Below are positions 1 through 15,100 of a DNA stretch of 64,000 bases, piece after piece; position 1 is the stretch's first letter, and the number at the start of each line of letters is the position of its first letter. The stretch is taken from positions 25,796,668 to 25,860,667 of the forward strand of contig NC_092569.1 in the NCBI RefSeq assembly GCF_037975245.1, given 5' to 3'. The stretch is from Apostichopus japonicus (taxonomy: Eukaryota > Echinodermata > Holothuroidea > Aspidochirotida > Stichopodidae). The translations under genes were made by a program, and so were the position numbers. The notes beneath the pieces were generated by a model that did not search any database, was not told where the DNA came from, and saw nothing but the letters and a program-made list of their open reading frames with translations.

Positions 1-184
1 AGCCCTACCCCTCAGAGCCCTCATGTACAGAAACCAACTCCACACTCTATGAAAATCCATTAATGTTTGGCTGCTATAACGATTCTGAGCATTACTTTCC
101 CATCACTATGGCAACTGAAAACCACCCAATCAACTACAACTTCAGTGGAGCAATGACCAACCAGCTTTGTTATCACCTATGCAG
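1..184 (+). CDS. WSC domain exon, first half (partial exon)
   Basis: Reading from base 3, the exon is open to a donor at 185 (CAG then GTAAAT), ending in phase 2. It contains the WSC-like start FGCYNDSEHYF and a later CYHLC motif. Joined to the exon at 681 it restores an Arg codon and continues the WSC core. Upstream exons lie outside the window. Confidence 0.75.
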
Positions 185-3100
185 GTAAATTTTAAAAACT
201 ATATACATCTTACGGTTTCTTAAAGTTGGAGTTTCGGAAAAAGTTCAATATTATTTCCTCTCCTGTCTGAATAAAGAAAGGGAACTGTGATGGGGGACAT
301 TGTTTCTCTGTTGAATAACATCTGCAGCAGGTGAAAAGCTGACCATGAAGCTTGTTTACAGCCTTGTTTAAATGTTTAGTCATTTTTTTTGCGTATGAAG
401 AATCGTGCAGATAAGTGGTAGTCATCTAACATTAAATTAATAATATTTAAAATTACCTATTTTGGTGGAAAACACAGTACTTTCATAAGTATGATAGCAT
501 ATCAGTATGTAACTTGCAATTAAATGTTATTCTGGAATTTGTCCCAGTAAATAACATTTAGTTTTCATCTTTACAAAATCTAACAAATAAACTGGACTAC
601 TCATCATTATCTTATATATTTCTTATCATTATAATTGTTTACTTGCTGACGTTGTCACTTTCCCGTCATGGTTTCTCTAGGGCCGAAGGTCTCTTTGTAT
701 CAGGCACCAAGAACGGGACGGATTGCTTCTGCGGTGACTTCACCACGTATCAGCAGTACGAAGACACTGCAGGAACCTTCCATGTTTATGTGAACGTTAC
801 CGTCGATGAACCTTACATAGAGACTGTTTGGGTGGACTGTAACAAGACTGGAGTCACCTGGACCAACCAGACAGTCACTGCAACATGCTTCGATGATGAA
901 GCGTACCGAGAATGTGCGACAGAGAAAAGTCAAGGGTGCCAGAACAAGATGTATTCCCTCTGCTTGGGAAACTTTATGAATGGAATCAATTGTGATCAGA
1001 TAGCTGTTGAGAAGTGCAATGGCTCTTCGGATATGGCCTGTATTATAGAGGAGTCGCAGGAGTGTCAAGGTGTCATGTTTGCGACTTGCAACGATTACGG
1101 CAAATTGTCATGTGATCTTCAAGCGGCCAATGGCTCCATCCACACGTCTTGTCTGGAAGAAGCTCAGGAAGCGTATCGTTTGAACTCCATCTCGATCTGT
1201 CAAAACCGATCTCATGTCGAATGTCGCAGGAATAAATACGAAAACTGTACAGCGTACCGAAACGAAAGTTGTAACACCATGGCGATGGCAAACTGCACCG
1301 ATTGGTCGACGGAAGGCTACGCATCTGATCAAGACTGCATTGAGCATCGATTCACATCTTGTCTGGGAAAGACAGAGGAAGCATGCTCGGTCCTGAGTGA
1401 AGACAGATGTTACAATCAAAGTGACACCTGTACCATGAAGAAACCTACCACTACTGATGTGTATGTTGAAGACTGCAGAGACGTGCTATGGGATAACTGC
1501 TCAACCTGTATGTATGCCATATTCTGGGATTGTCACCATGTGAACGGTGAAGCCAAAGATGGCTGTTCAGAAGGTTAGTGCATGTAGAGTGTCTATACCT
1601 GTCAGGTAATCTGTAAGGTTGACTATCACCATATCCAAGTCTGTATGGCATGTTAGAGTGCATATAACCTGTCAGGTATAACCTGTTATAGGTTTGCTAT
1701 CACTGTACCCAAGTCTGTATGGCATGTAGAGTGTATATAACCTGTCAGGTATAACCTGTTTGCTATCACTGTACCCAAGTCTGTATGGCATGCAGAGTGT
1801 ACAGTATATAACCTGTCAGGTATAACCTGTTAGGTTAACTATCACAGTACCCCAGTCTGTATGGCATGCAAAGTGTATATAACCTGTCAGGTATAACCTG
1901 TTAGGTTTACCTTCACTGTACCCAAGTCTGTATGGCATGTAGAGTGTATATAACCTGTCAGGTATAACCTGTTTGCTATCACTGTACCCAAGTCTGTATG
2001 GCATGCAGAGTGTACAGTATATAACCTGTCAGGTATAACCTGTTAGGTTTACTTTCACTGTACCCAAGTCTGTATGGCATGTAGAGTGTATATAACCTGT
2101 CAGGTATAACCTGTTTGCTATCACTGTACCCAAGTCTGTATGGCATGCAGAGTGTACAGTATATAACCTGTCAGGTATAACCTGTTAGGTTTACCTTCAC
2201 TGTACCCAAGTCTGTATGGCATGTAGAGTGTATATAACCTGTCAGGTATAACCTGTTTGCTATCACTGTACCCAAGTCTGTATGGCATGCAGAGTGTACA
2301 GTATATAACCTGTCAGGTATAACCTGTTAGGTTTACTTTCACTGTACCCAAGTCTGTATGGCATGCAGAGTGTATATAACCTGTCAGGTATAATCTGTTA
2401 GATCATTTACTTTCACTGTAACGGCCAAAAAAGTGTTTATGTAATGAAACAGGGTATGTTTACATCTGTGTGTTTCCTTACAGCATTCCTTCTTTGGTAA
2501 TCTCTTGAACTTTGTTCAGATGGTGTAGCAGATTATGATTATCTTGACTTTTGCAAGGTATTTTCTTATTTATCCGTTTTTTTCTTTCTCTTGTCTGCAC
2601 AGATGCAGTTAAATCTTGTCTTCATCTTTGCTATCAACAAAATTGTTCATCCATCTTCCATTCAATTTACGAGGAATACATCTTCCCGACCTGCTCGTGG
2701 GAGGAAGTCCAGCCGACCGAATTCCTATATCCGTCAAACTGTTCCGAGGATATAACAAGATGGCGTCAAGTCACGGTGTTGGTGTTACAGGAGAAGGATA
2801 TACCATTGTCAATGTGTGGCGTTCCTTGCTCTGGTTAGTTTGGTGATTTTAAGACAATTAAGAGTCTTGTCATGAACTTTCAGGGGCGAGCCAGGATTTT
2901 CAAAGTTGTAGGCATGACTATCTGAGCGGAGCGTACAAGAAACCTTTTGGTTTTACAAACCCCCCAGATGGCCTGAAACGGCCCTTCCCGAGTGTTCATT
3001 CTTGTTCCCTGGCCTCTTGCTAACTTGAGACACCTCATTCAATATCACTTTTAAACCCAAAAAACAAACAAGTTAAAATAGTACGTAATTCAATACTACA

Positions 3101-6100
3101 TAATGTATATAAAATTAGCAAGGTACATGTTCAGAGTACTTTTCAACTTCTGATACTTGTAGATACAAAGATAGGCCAGAAATGTCTTTGATACAAATAT
3201 AGCCAGTAATTATCTTTGAAACAACTGTAGCTAGTAAATGTTTAAGTTAGCCTAATAAGAGAAGGTGAGAGCTATCCGACGATTGCTATCACAAATTTCT
3301 TCAGCACAGCATCAACGTCAGTTGCAAAGTCTCTGTGGATGGGTTAGGGTTAGGGACCCTAACTAGCCCAGCATATATATGGATTTGAATTTTGGGTGTT
3401 TTAAAAAAAGATAACGTGGCCAAAAAAAAGTGTAGGCCCAGGCATACAGTGCTACATACTGGCTACACCCCTGACTCTGACATACAATTCAAGTTATATC
3501 ATTATAATAGCAGGTAATGCGAATATTAGTTGTACCTCAAAATTTTACAAGGTTGACTATCGACTCGTAACACTTCATCTGTAAAAGCTATTATAGGTAA
3601 TATTTAATCAATGTAAGGACTTGATTTCATTTTTATAAGATACAATTTTGGATCTGTATCAAGTTATACAAAGCATAATCATAATCATGTTAACTGTTTG
3701 GGACACCAAATCCACTGCATGGGCTTACTAATGAGGGCAGCAACTAACTAATTAACATTTAATGGTCAAATGGTTTAGTCACAGCTTTTTATATTCATCA
3801 TAGTGAGTGTTATACAGGGATGTGCCCACGCTGACAGCCCCGCCCAGCACTAAAAATTACCGCCCAGCACTGTCTTAAAAATCGTGAATCCCGCCCAGCA
3901 CTATTTTCATCTAAAATCCCGACATTCCTAACAATATACAGTATTCAACATGAATTGGGCCTAGCCTATGCCAAAATCATACAGACTAATAATGCATCAG
4001 TTATGCATGCGAGAAACATTACTTACAGCTCTCAATCGGTCCCTTGTAAAATCTCTTTGAAACAAACTAATTACTTTTACCAGGTTCGTAATATATTTCA
4101 CTAAAAAAAAATTTAAAAAAGTAAATTGTTAGCCAAACTAGTACTTGTGTATGTGCTTAAAAAGCTACACAAGTGACAGCATTTGGCATCTAAGCACCTT
4201 CAAAAATCTTAGACCCCTCCCCTTAGACCCCTCCCCCAGGACGGCGATCAGTATACCTGGCACTCATGAAATCCTGGGCACATCCATGGTTATACAAACA
4301 TGTGTAAGAGATATATGGATCAAGGGTGAAAGCGACACAAATAATTATTTATTTTAGGAAATATCACGCAATCTATTACAGCGATGTTTCCTTAATTCCC
4401 CTGTTAGGTGATGGTACTCAAACCTGCGGTAGCGAGGACTTCATTCTCATGTCTGGGGTACTAGAGACGTCCCTCGTTGAACAGACCTGCGACTGGTTTG
4501 TTGGGTTGTACGACCCCGATGAGGTAATCTCAGTCTTGTTTCGTTAATACAGTGATTTGAGTAATATTAATCGGTGGAGATAAAATAAAGGATTAACAGG
4601 AATTGTTTAGTAAAAATGGGATCCAGTCCTTCGGTCATATCATTTTTTGTCTTTGTATCGCCCTAAGCCTTGCCCTTTGATGAATTTTAGTTTCTGTGAT
4701 TGAGTGCTTGAAATGTTGGCCCGTCCTGCCAGTAAATTTGAATCTAACACTGACTTAGGTCGAGACGTGACGTCAGTGCGGCACATTGGTCAGACTCGAT
4801 CGGATCTCACTCTAAGCTTGGCCTTGATACAATACACAGGATTTTTTATAGACTTCGCGTACGGCTGTGAATACAAAATATCTCACTCTAAGCTTGTATC
4901 AAGGCCTGATATTTAGCATACACTGAGAGTTCCATCAAATTGGCTGGATTAGTAGCATTTGGTCTTTGAGTCATTTTATATTCAGTATTAACCACATGCA
5001 AAAACCAAACACTCTGGCAGATTATCCACATTTTCAAGACATCGACCAAAATTGTGTCTGTCTCTCCAATGCAGGACATAATAACCTGGGAGTTTGAGTT
5101 ACAAGTGAGTCCTCTGGATACTAAAGGCATCACTGAACTGATCCATCCTCTCGTCTCATACACCCATGGACCAGAGAGGAGGCCGACACTCATTCCATTT
5201 GCACCGTTTAGACTTGAGGTATGTCAGACAGTATACATTCAGTTTAGTTTAGTTTAGTTTAGTAGAAAAAAAGGATCAGGAGGGACACTCAAGTCCCCAT
5301 CAAGGACCCTATAGGAGAGAAAAAAAAACTGAAGACACAAACACTCAGACCCAATTACAATGCTTAAAGTGCTTGTCCAAAGCATTCTGAAACCCATTCT
5401 CACTACTTGCAAGTACAACTTTCTCAGGCAAACCGTTTCACTCATTCACAACCCTATGAGAAAAAAATATTAATCCTACTTTGTGCCTTTTGGAGCTTAA
5501 GACAATGACCTCTGGTAAAACTACTATTAGCAAACATGAAAAAGTCAGTGAAGGATAAATTGTCAAAACCATACACAATCTTGAAAACCTTAATCAGGTC
5601 ACCAGGTAACCTCCTAAGCTCCAGTGTGGTGAGATTCAAGAGTTGTAACCGCCTATAATAAGGAACACCCTTTAAGGAACTAATCCTAGTAGCCCTTAAA
5701 TGAATTAAGTCCTTATTCTATCTGTCATTGCCAAAAACTTGATAGTTCTTCTTTTCAAGACATGGTGAGGAAGGGGTTGGAGGGGGAGGGGCCTTTGGGT
5801 TTAAATGTCAAAATGATTTGTCATTTGAGAGAATTTAGGCAGATTTATTTGGCACTGAAACATTTAAGAGATGGGATGGGTGGTGTTGGGTGGGGGAGGC
5901 AGAGAATTCACTCACTGGCGTGAATACAGCCCATATTGGTCCATTGACATCTCTGTACAAAACTGTTCTTTACGAAAGTCCCAGATGCAATAAAATTACA
6001 CACAATTTTACCCAATAAAGACAAAAGTTTGTAATGTTGCCATTCTATGCTCTTCTCAACGCCTACTTACTTCCTCATTATGTTTTGGTCACTTGTCACT

Positions 6101-9100
6101 ACATTTTCTATTTTGCATCACCATTATTTTGTACCATGCCATGGGACTGCATCTTTGCAGAACTTCCATTTCCCTCCCCCCATCCCCCATCCCCCAAACA
6201 ACACATTAACATTCCAGAGAGCTGTTGGAGCTCCAAAGAAAGCTAATTCGTCTATCAAGAGACTTGATGTTTATTTTACAGATCTCTTATATATTTAATT
6301 ATCTCTGTTTCTTCTTTCAGTTCTTTAATGTCTCTCTTCTTCTCCTCCTCGTCAGGCTGGTAAGGTTAACCTGCTCATGACTGTTTGGGTAGCTGCAGAG
6401 CTCTCAGGATACAGACCAGGGTATATATTATGTTAATTACTAACACAGTGTTATGTGATATTTCAAGGTGGAATGTTTTGCTGGTATTCTCTTTATTCCT
6501 ATTTGCCTTTGAGCTGGAGGTCTACATCTGTGGTTGGACATGGATAGCAAAAGAGTTAAATAGGGTAGGGGGTGTTGGGGGGGGTGGGGGTGGCTGATAT
6601 GCTTTATAACCAACATTGAGGATATAGTCTTTAAGAACCGTCTTGATCAGGTTTTTCCACCCCCAAACCCTAACACTTTGGCATAGTCATTAAGAACTAG
6701 AACCTTTTTAAATGTATTGCCAGTGACTATGGGTTGGATAGCATAGATCTGGTCCTATCACAGTGGTTCATTGGATGTTCTTATAAGCTAACATCCATCC
6801 CCACCCTCTGGACATCTGATTTTGCTGTTAGACATTGATAACATTGTTGGTAGAGGTGACATACTTCATAAGTCATTACCTAATGTAACTTGTTTCAATA
6901 TGTTACACAACACCCTCCCCTCCCTTCCCCTATTGAGTTTTTCTTTAGAGGTTATATAATTCCCTAGCAAGGCACTGGTTACTTGACGACGCCAACTATT
7001 CTAGAGTCTAGAGGCTATATAATTCCCTAGCAATGCGTCGGTTCCCAAGTGACAACTTTCTTAATGACTATTAAGGCACTCTGTGAAGTAGATTTATGTT
7101 TACTATGATTTCAGTTACTGGATTGGAAGCATCGCTTAGTATTGGCTTCAAATATGCTAGAAAGTCAAATAATGGTTACTGCAATACTTCCAATTTCAAC
7201 CTGTATTTGACTATATATACCTTTAACATTACACATTTTTCTCACCACTCCCATTTTAATTCTCTAACATAACAAACTTCTAAGGTCTCAAAATAATTTC
7301 GGAGAGTTAGAATTACCAGGATTGTATACCTTTGAAAAAATTTGGTGCCAGTTCCAATTATGGTAAGTTGCTGAGGGTCGAGGGGCAAATCTCAGACGTC
7401 CGACGGGTGATAAAAGTGGAATTAACCAAAACACGATGTTTCTGTTAATTTTTATTTATTTATTCTGCAGAGATCTGATCGAATATTACACTGAAGTTCG
7501 TCACCACCCAAACTCTACCGTCACTGCCAGGGACATCACGGTCTGGTGGATCTTACCGGCTCACGTTCAGTTCCTAAACCTGACTAACCACGCCTACGCA
7601 CATTACGAATACAACGAAATGCAACCAGTCACGGTCAAAAGCACTGACTCAACACAGGGAATCACTTTCTATGTGAGCAAAATATTTGTCAAGTTTGTCG
7701 ATCGCCCTACTGGTTTTTATTTTAACTTTTTTAAAGTTTGTTGTTAATTTACTTCTTCACCTATTCTTGGGTTTTTCTCTTTTGGCTTTTTCTGGGTATG
7801 CATGAGTATTTCTGTCTATCATACTTCATATGTTTAAGTATGCTGCCCTCCCTCCAGCAAAACCCCCCTCCCCCCAACCCACCTCCTCCATCCCACCTAC
7901 TCAAAAGAAGAGATTATGCCGCAGAGACCTTTTGAGGCGGTCTTAGTGACCCTGTTACATCAGCATTCACAGTTATTATACTTTTTAACTGTAACTTTAG
8001 GCACAAAAAACTTCCTTGAGCACCATTAGTTTTACAGTACAGAGCTGCTGGACAATCTACAAAGTATAATAATTCTTTTCATTAATTGTAATTCTTTTTA
8101 TTTATTTATTATTCTAAGCACTTTTTTGATTTTCTTAAGAACGTACAACCGTTGCTCTCTGTTGCTTTGTGTGTGCAGGCGAGACACACACATACACCAA
8201 ATAATAAAAAATGGACCATCCTATAAGTATTACGAAAAAGTTTTTTTTTAAATATAAATGTGTTATCTCTGCATTTTTTGTTTAAATCTCCTCGCATTAC
8301 TCTCTCCAAATTGATCCTAGGTACCGACACTACGCAACATGGACATGTTCTCATTTCACTTTTTGGTGCGACTAGACCCTGAAGGGACCCTTCCAGCTGG
8401 TGACTATAACCTTGTGGCCTTTGCAGAGATGGACTACTATTCTTGGGACCTTTATAATCCACACGAGGGACACTATAAGCATCATATTGTCCCTTATTAT
8501 CATGACCCAGAGATCACTACAGTCCAGTTTCAAGGTAAAATTTGGTTCAAGTAATGCAAGCAGAATATCAAATGTAAACCATAGCGAATAGTTTATCCGG
8601 TATCACATCGCAAAAATTTGCTATGCAAAATGGTCAATTTGCTATGCAAAATGGTCGATTTGCTATGCAAAATGGTGGAGTTGCTATGCAAAATGGTCAA
8701 TTTGCGTAGCAAAATGGCCAAATTGCTATACAAAGTGGTCAAAGTGCTATGCAAATTGTTCAAATTGATAGATGCAAGTCCATAGATGTATGACAAGAAC
8801 AGTAGTATTTTATTTTTATAAGAGACAAAGTTCAGTGACTTTAAAACTGCTACACAAAATCTTGAGCACTTAAATATACCCTGATACCATATTATGAGCC
8901 CACTTTTCAGTTTTAACCCCAGAAGCCTGGTAACGATAAGTTTTTGCCTCTCAAATACTATATATTACTATCTACTTCAACATTTGTGGTAATGCAAATA
9001 CAATTTACAGGAGTATACAAGAAAATAAAAGTCAAATGAATCTGTAAATAGAACACAGCTTCTGAAAAATGAGAACTTGTCCGAACCTATCTCTAAGGTT

Positions 9101-12100
9101 GCCATATTCTCACTATACTTATAATCAGGGAAAAAAATCAAGAAATCAGTAGCAAAACCCTCTAGCATTAAAGGCATTGAAGACTTGCCCCAAACCGCGT
9201 GGGCCATCTGAAAAAGTTAACTTTCCGTTGCTTGCAGGTGACGTTTTGTTCGTGTCGCTACAAAATGCAGACAGTACAGTAATGAAACCTGATACGTTGT
9301 TATCTTTAGCTGGACCAGAGATGTCCATCGCTGTATTGTTTGTACACTGTGCTGTGGGTATTGACCGCAGCTGTATGTACTGACTGTACACTAGTGTCTA
9401 ATTACCAATGTTAGCAAGCTGTGTGTGTGTATTTTCTGGGATCGATGGTGGTGTCTAACACTTTTGTTACACCTCATTCGAAACTAGGTCAGATTAACGG
9501 AATAAGAGGTTTCTTTTTGCGCAAGTCTTCACACCCTTTAATTTTTAGTGACAAGACACATCCTGATGTTTGCTCTTCTTGGCGCTGCACAGCTATTCAT
9601 TGCTCTGGCTCAAATGCACTAAAGAGGCAGACAATTTGTGAGCCATGTTACAGACAAGTTGACATAAGGAAATTTAAGTCAATTATGCAGGTGGCAGTCA
9701 GTCCTAAAGTATAAAACAGTGTATTTACTGAGCTAGTTGCTGCTATTGGTATTTGTATTATGTATAACTTAATTCTTCTTTTCTCTCCTATCAGTGCAAA
9801 CACCTCCAATCATGAGACCAGAACGGGATGGTAAGACTCTCTTCTTGATTATCTTTGTCATAGTCTTTAGAATTTAATGACCATTTCGTTGAGGGTTGTA
9901 AGTAAACACGTTACATTCATCAGTGTGTAATGCCAGCACATCTGATAAGCAACATTTAATATTTGACTCTTTATTTCACATAGCCTCTCTTTTGAGAAAC
10001 ATTTAGAAATGATTCCCACTTTATTTGTATGATTTACTGGCCCCAACAAACATTAACAGGATCAGATACAGGTAGCAATATCTTCACCAAAACTTTCCTT
10101 TTTGCAAAACATTTATTTGCTCTAAAACCTGTTTTCTACTCTCATAAGCGGATTCCTAACTTAATGTTAACTGTAGGATCATATTATGTAGTTACATATT
10201 TTACACTTGTAGGTTGAATTAACAAATTACTTGGTTAGCTTGGGAACTCATCAAACAGCACTTCTAAACGAGATTTGCTAATAGCTTAAGCAATTAGGAA
10301 ATGTTTAATGATCATTTTTTTTTCTTCAGTAATTTACTGGCCCCAGCAAACATTAACAGGATCAGATACGTGTAGCAATATCTTCACCAAAACTTCCTTT
10401 TTGCGAAACATTTATTTTTGCAATACAGAACGTCTTACCTGTTTACTACTGTAGTACTCTCCTAAGCGGATTCCTACCTAAATGTTTACTGCAGGATCAT
10501 TTTATGTAGTTACATAGTTTACACTTGTAGGTTGAATTAAAAAATTACTTGGTTAGCTTGGGAATTCATCAACAAGCACTTCTAAATGAGATTTGCTAAT
10601 AGCTCAAGCAATTAAGAAATGTTTAATGATAATTTTTTTTTATAATAATTTACTGGCCCCAACAAACATTAACAGGATCAGATACATGTAGCAATATCTT
10701 CACCAAAACTTTCCTATTTGCAAAATATTTATTGTTGCAATACAGAAGTTCTTACCTGTTTACTACTGTAGTACTCTCCTAAGCGGATTCCTTCCTTAAT
10801 GTTAACTATAGGATCATATTATTTAGTTACATATGTTACACTGGTAGGTTGAATTAAAAAATTACTTGAATAGCTTGGGAACTCATCAAACAGCACTTCT
10901 AAATGAGATTTGCTAATAGCTCAAGCAATTAAGAAATGTTTAATGATAATTTTTTTTTATAATAATTTACTGGCCCCAACAAACATTAACAGGATCAGAT
11001 ACATGTAGCAATATCTTCACCAAAACTTCCCTATGTGCAAAATATTTATTGTTGCAATACAGAAGTTCTTACCTGTTTACTACTCTCCTTAGCGGATTCC
11101 TACCTTAATGTTAACTATCGGATCATATTATTTAGTTACATATTTTACACTTGTAGGTTAAATTAAAATATTACTTAGTTAGCTTGGGAACTCATCAAAC
11201 AGCACTTCTAAACAAGATTTGCTAACAGCTGAAGTATTTAAGAAATGTTTAATGATAATTTCTTCTTTTTTTTCTTTTTTTGGCTTCTTTAGATATCAAA
11301 CTGAAGATGTACAGTTTCCTTTACGATGAGGGGAACGACATCTTTTATGCATGTTTTTACAACAGGACCGGTAACAGGTACTATGCATTGAAGATTAAAT
11401 TTGAATATTTTTACCAAGTTGGTTTCTGTTCGATTTCCATCTTAAATCTATGCTTAATTTCTTTGATCATGAAACTTTGTGAAAGTACAACATTTTGGAA
11501 CAGTAATAAGACTAGTGTTAGTAGATAATAGACAATGAGCATTGACTAAATAAATAATTAGTGTCGGAAATGCTATTCTTTGGCAATAAATTGTATCCCT
11601 AATTTGAGGGCAATTTTGTCATTATTATATTTCTGTTGCATGCACTGGATAAATTTAGCTACTGCCACATTCAAAGTAGTAGAAAACTCAAACTAATCAC
11701 TTAATATGCACTGCTACCTAGGGTAAACAACCAACTTTAGAGACTTTAGTTACTCCTCTCTTTCTCTGCTCACCCTCCCTCCCCTTATCACCCCCCTCCC
11801 TTACCTCCCCTCCCTCAGTTGAATTATGTTAAGGGTTTGCTCATTTGTCAATGTTTGATTTTAATATGTTTATGCAACAAGTCAGATAACAAGATGCAGT
11901 CAGTTGCCAATTGTGTCTCACTCACTCCATTACAGTAAAAGCTTTTGAGAGACAAAAATCATGTATTTGTATAGTTTGGTATATTTTATTGCAGATGTTT
12001 ACTTCCTCCACAAATTATATTACATTCCATTCAAATATTGTCCATTCCAAAACATAGACCTTTTGAACTTTCTTTAGCTTATGTATTAGACACAAAACCA

Positions 12101-15100
12101 TGGAGCCGTTTCATATCAAACTCTTTTGACCTGATTTTTAGGAGGGATTGAGGTTGTTTCATGACTGGGTCCCTCATTGATCCCTTGCCTAATACTTACC
12201 CCTCCTGTGATGATTATTGTAACTGTACATTGTTCTTTTGACCTTGTATTTTAGGAGGGATCGAGGTTTCATGACTGGGTCCCTCGTTGCTCCCTTGCCT
12301 GATACTTACCCCTCCTGTGATGATTATTGTAACTGTACATTGTTCTTTTGACCTGATTTTTAGGAGGGATGGAGGTTGTTTCATGACTGGGTCCCTGATT
12401 GATCCATTGCCTGATAATTACCCCTCCTGCGATGATTATTGTAACTGTACATTGTTCTTTTGACCTTGTATTTTAGGAGGGATGGTTGTTTCATGACTGG
12501 GTCCCTCGTTGCTCCCTTGCCTGATACTTACCCCTCCTGTGATGATTATTGTAACTGTACATTGTTCTTTTGACCTGATTTTTAGGAGGGATGGAGGTTG
12601 TTTCATGACTGGGTCCCTGATTGATCCCTTGCCTGATACTTACCCCTCCTGCGATGATTATTGTAACTGTACATTGTTCTTTTGACCTGATTTTTAGGAG
12701 GGATGGAGGTTGTTTCATGACTGGGCCCCTGATTGATCCCTTGCCTGATACTTACCCCTCCTGCGATGATTATTGTAACTGTACATTGTTCTTTTGACCT
12801 GATTTTTAGGAGGGATGGAGGTTGTTTCATGACTGGGTCCCTGATTGATCCCTTGCCTGATACTTACCCCTCCTGCGATGATTATTGTAACTGTACATTG
12901 TTCTTTTGACCTGATTTTTAGGAGGGATGGAGGTTGTTTCATGACTGGGTCCCTGATTGATCCCTTGCCTGATACTTACCCCTCCTGCGATGATTATTGT
13001 AACTGTACGTTCCAAGAGGGTCTTATACAGGAGGATAACTGTACCGATGTCATGCCCAGACCTGCAAACTGTTCGTGCGGATGTCATTACGAATGTCAGG
13101 AGGTGATTATGGAAACTTAAAAGCTTTGAAATTGATTTAATGTTAAGATATGAAACATGTTCTTTCAGCAGGGTAGGAACAACATTCCATTACATTCAAC
13201 ACCATTTGTCCATTTCTTAAATATTAAAAGTTGTATAGAAATACCGCCTGGACTGCTGGCAGTGTTTCCTAATGGTGTATTGCATATTCAACATTAATTT
13301 TACGCTCTTCGTTAAACCTCTAGCGACTTTCCTAATTTTCTCATTTTTGCATTTTGAAAATGAAAACTTTCCACTGTAGGTAATATGATTATTGCCTTAG
13401 TATATGTAATATTTATGTTGGAAACTTTGTGGCAATTTTTCGGATGTGCAAGGAGTTTTGGTTGTTAATGTTGGTCTGGGTTTATCAAGAAGTCATTGGT
13501 TTGAATCCCACTCCAACCATAGATTTTATTATTTTCCCAGTCAGTTGTCTGTCTTTCATTTAATTCTCTATTAGTGTAAAATTTTGTTTATCTCAGTTTA
13601 CTTTCCATAAATCATATCCAGATATGACTAAGTTTTGACAAAAAATATGGTTGGTTCTTAACAGTGCTAGATAATTAAGCATTATTCCAAGTCAAACATA
13701 TCTTTTTGCTCCTCCTATTTCTTTTCAGGAATTACCATCTTGCCAGGAAAGCTGCTTCACCTGTCAAGACTGCAACTCGACTTTATGCTCAGCTGATTGT
13801 GAGCTGCTGTATCAGAACTGCACCACTACTTGTTGCGAGAGGGATTGCAGCCAGGAATCGAATGCGTGCATGGCCGATTGTAGCCGCTGTGATCAGTTAT
13901 TGGGATGCAGCGTCCAAGAATGTAGAGCAGCATGTCAAAACAACCATGAATTGTGTAATCGAGGATGCCACCCTGTATTTACCTCTTGTGGAAGCAACTG
14001 TACATCTGCTGCAGTGCTCTGCTCAAGTCACTGTGTCGACCAAGTGTGTCAGAATGTAACATCCTCGAATGACGAGTTCCATTCGGGAGCAACGAAAGGA
14101 GTGTGTCTATCAGAGTGTCGAGAGAATTGCGATGCCGTCGAATGGAACTGTACGAAAGGCTGTTGCACGGAGAAATGTGATGGCCAGGGCGACGTGTGCC
14201 TTGCCGGTTGCATGAGGACTTGTAAGTCGGATGTACCTTGCACGGAATACTGTACATCTCTATGCAATACCAGCCTTGCAGACTGCTCGTTCGACTGTGA
14301 GTTGGCATCAGCATCATGCTCTGGTCGGTGTGACCTCCACGAATTCTCCTGTAGGGAGGAATGCCCTGTGGAGTGCCACGAGGAGATCTGCTGGCAAGAC
14401 ACTCTTGTTACTTGCACAGCATTAATGGATGTTACGACCGATCAAAGTTACCTAACTCCTAATACCACTGAAAGCATACTGGATCATGCTGGATCTGAAA
14501 TGCTCCCGACTAATTCTACCTTACCATATATCACGGTTGAATCAAGTAGCACGACAGGATCAAGCCAAACAGTACAGAACTATACCACAGATCATCCTAA
14601 TACCACTGAAAGCATACTGGATCCTGCTGCATCTGAAATGATCCCTACTAATTCTACCTTACCATATTTCACTGTGGAATCAAGTAGCATTTTTTCCACA
14701 ACAGGATCAAGCCAAACGGTACAGAACTATACCACAGCTCATGTGACTATTGTGAGTCAGTCAGATGTGCAAACTGCAACTGTTGATACTGTCATCATGG
14801 ATACAACCGGCTTGTCTAACAACACCGAGCAGAGTACCAGTGAGGAGAGCATTACCGGGTTATATAATACTACCATCTTCAGTAGTGCCTCGCAGAACTT
14901 TACCCTGCAAGATGTCAGCTTGCCCGATAACTCCACTCAAAATGCCTCCACGAACGATAGCGAGAATGGCAGTGAAATCCACCGATTTGTGAATGCGACA
15001 AGCAACTGTACCGTAGTGAGAAGAGAAATTTGTGAAGAGGATCACACTGTAGCTTGTGGTGACACGTGCAAGAGTGATTGTTGGAAGACCGGTAATGTTT

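Noticed and set aside
700-1419. Minus-strand open frames opposite the WSC exon
   Set aside because: They are antisense shadows of a strongly coding + strand exon with splice-site and domain support.
12491-13087. Series of 75-codon minus-strand ORFs
   Set aside because: They are the same frame repeated by the 112-bp tandem units. The real coding strand is +, in the final unit only.
13979-14417. Minus-strand ORFs of 112-122 codons inside the giant exon
   Set aside because: Shadows of the + strand frame, whose cysteine and sequon pattern is clearly selected.
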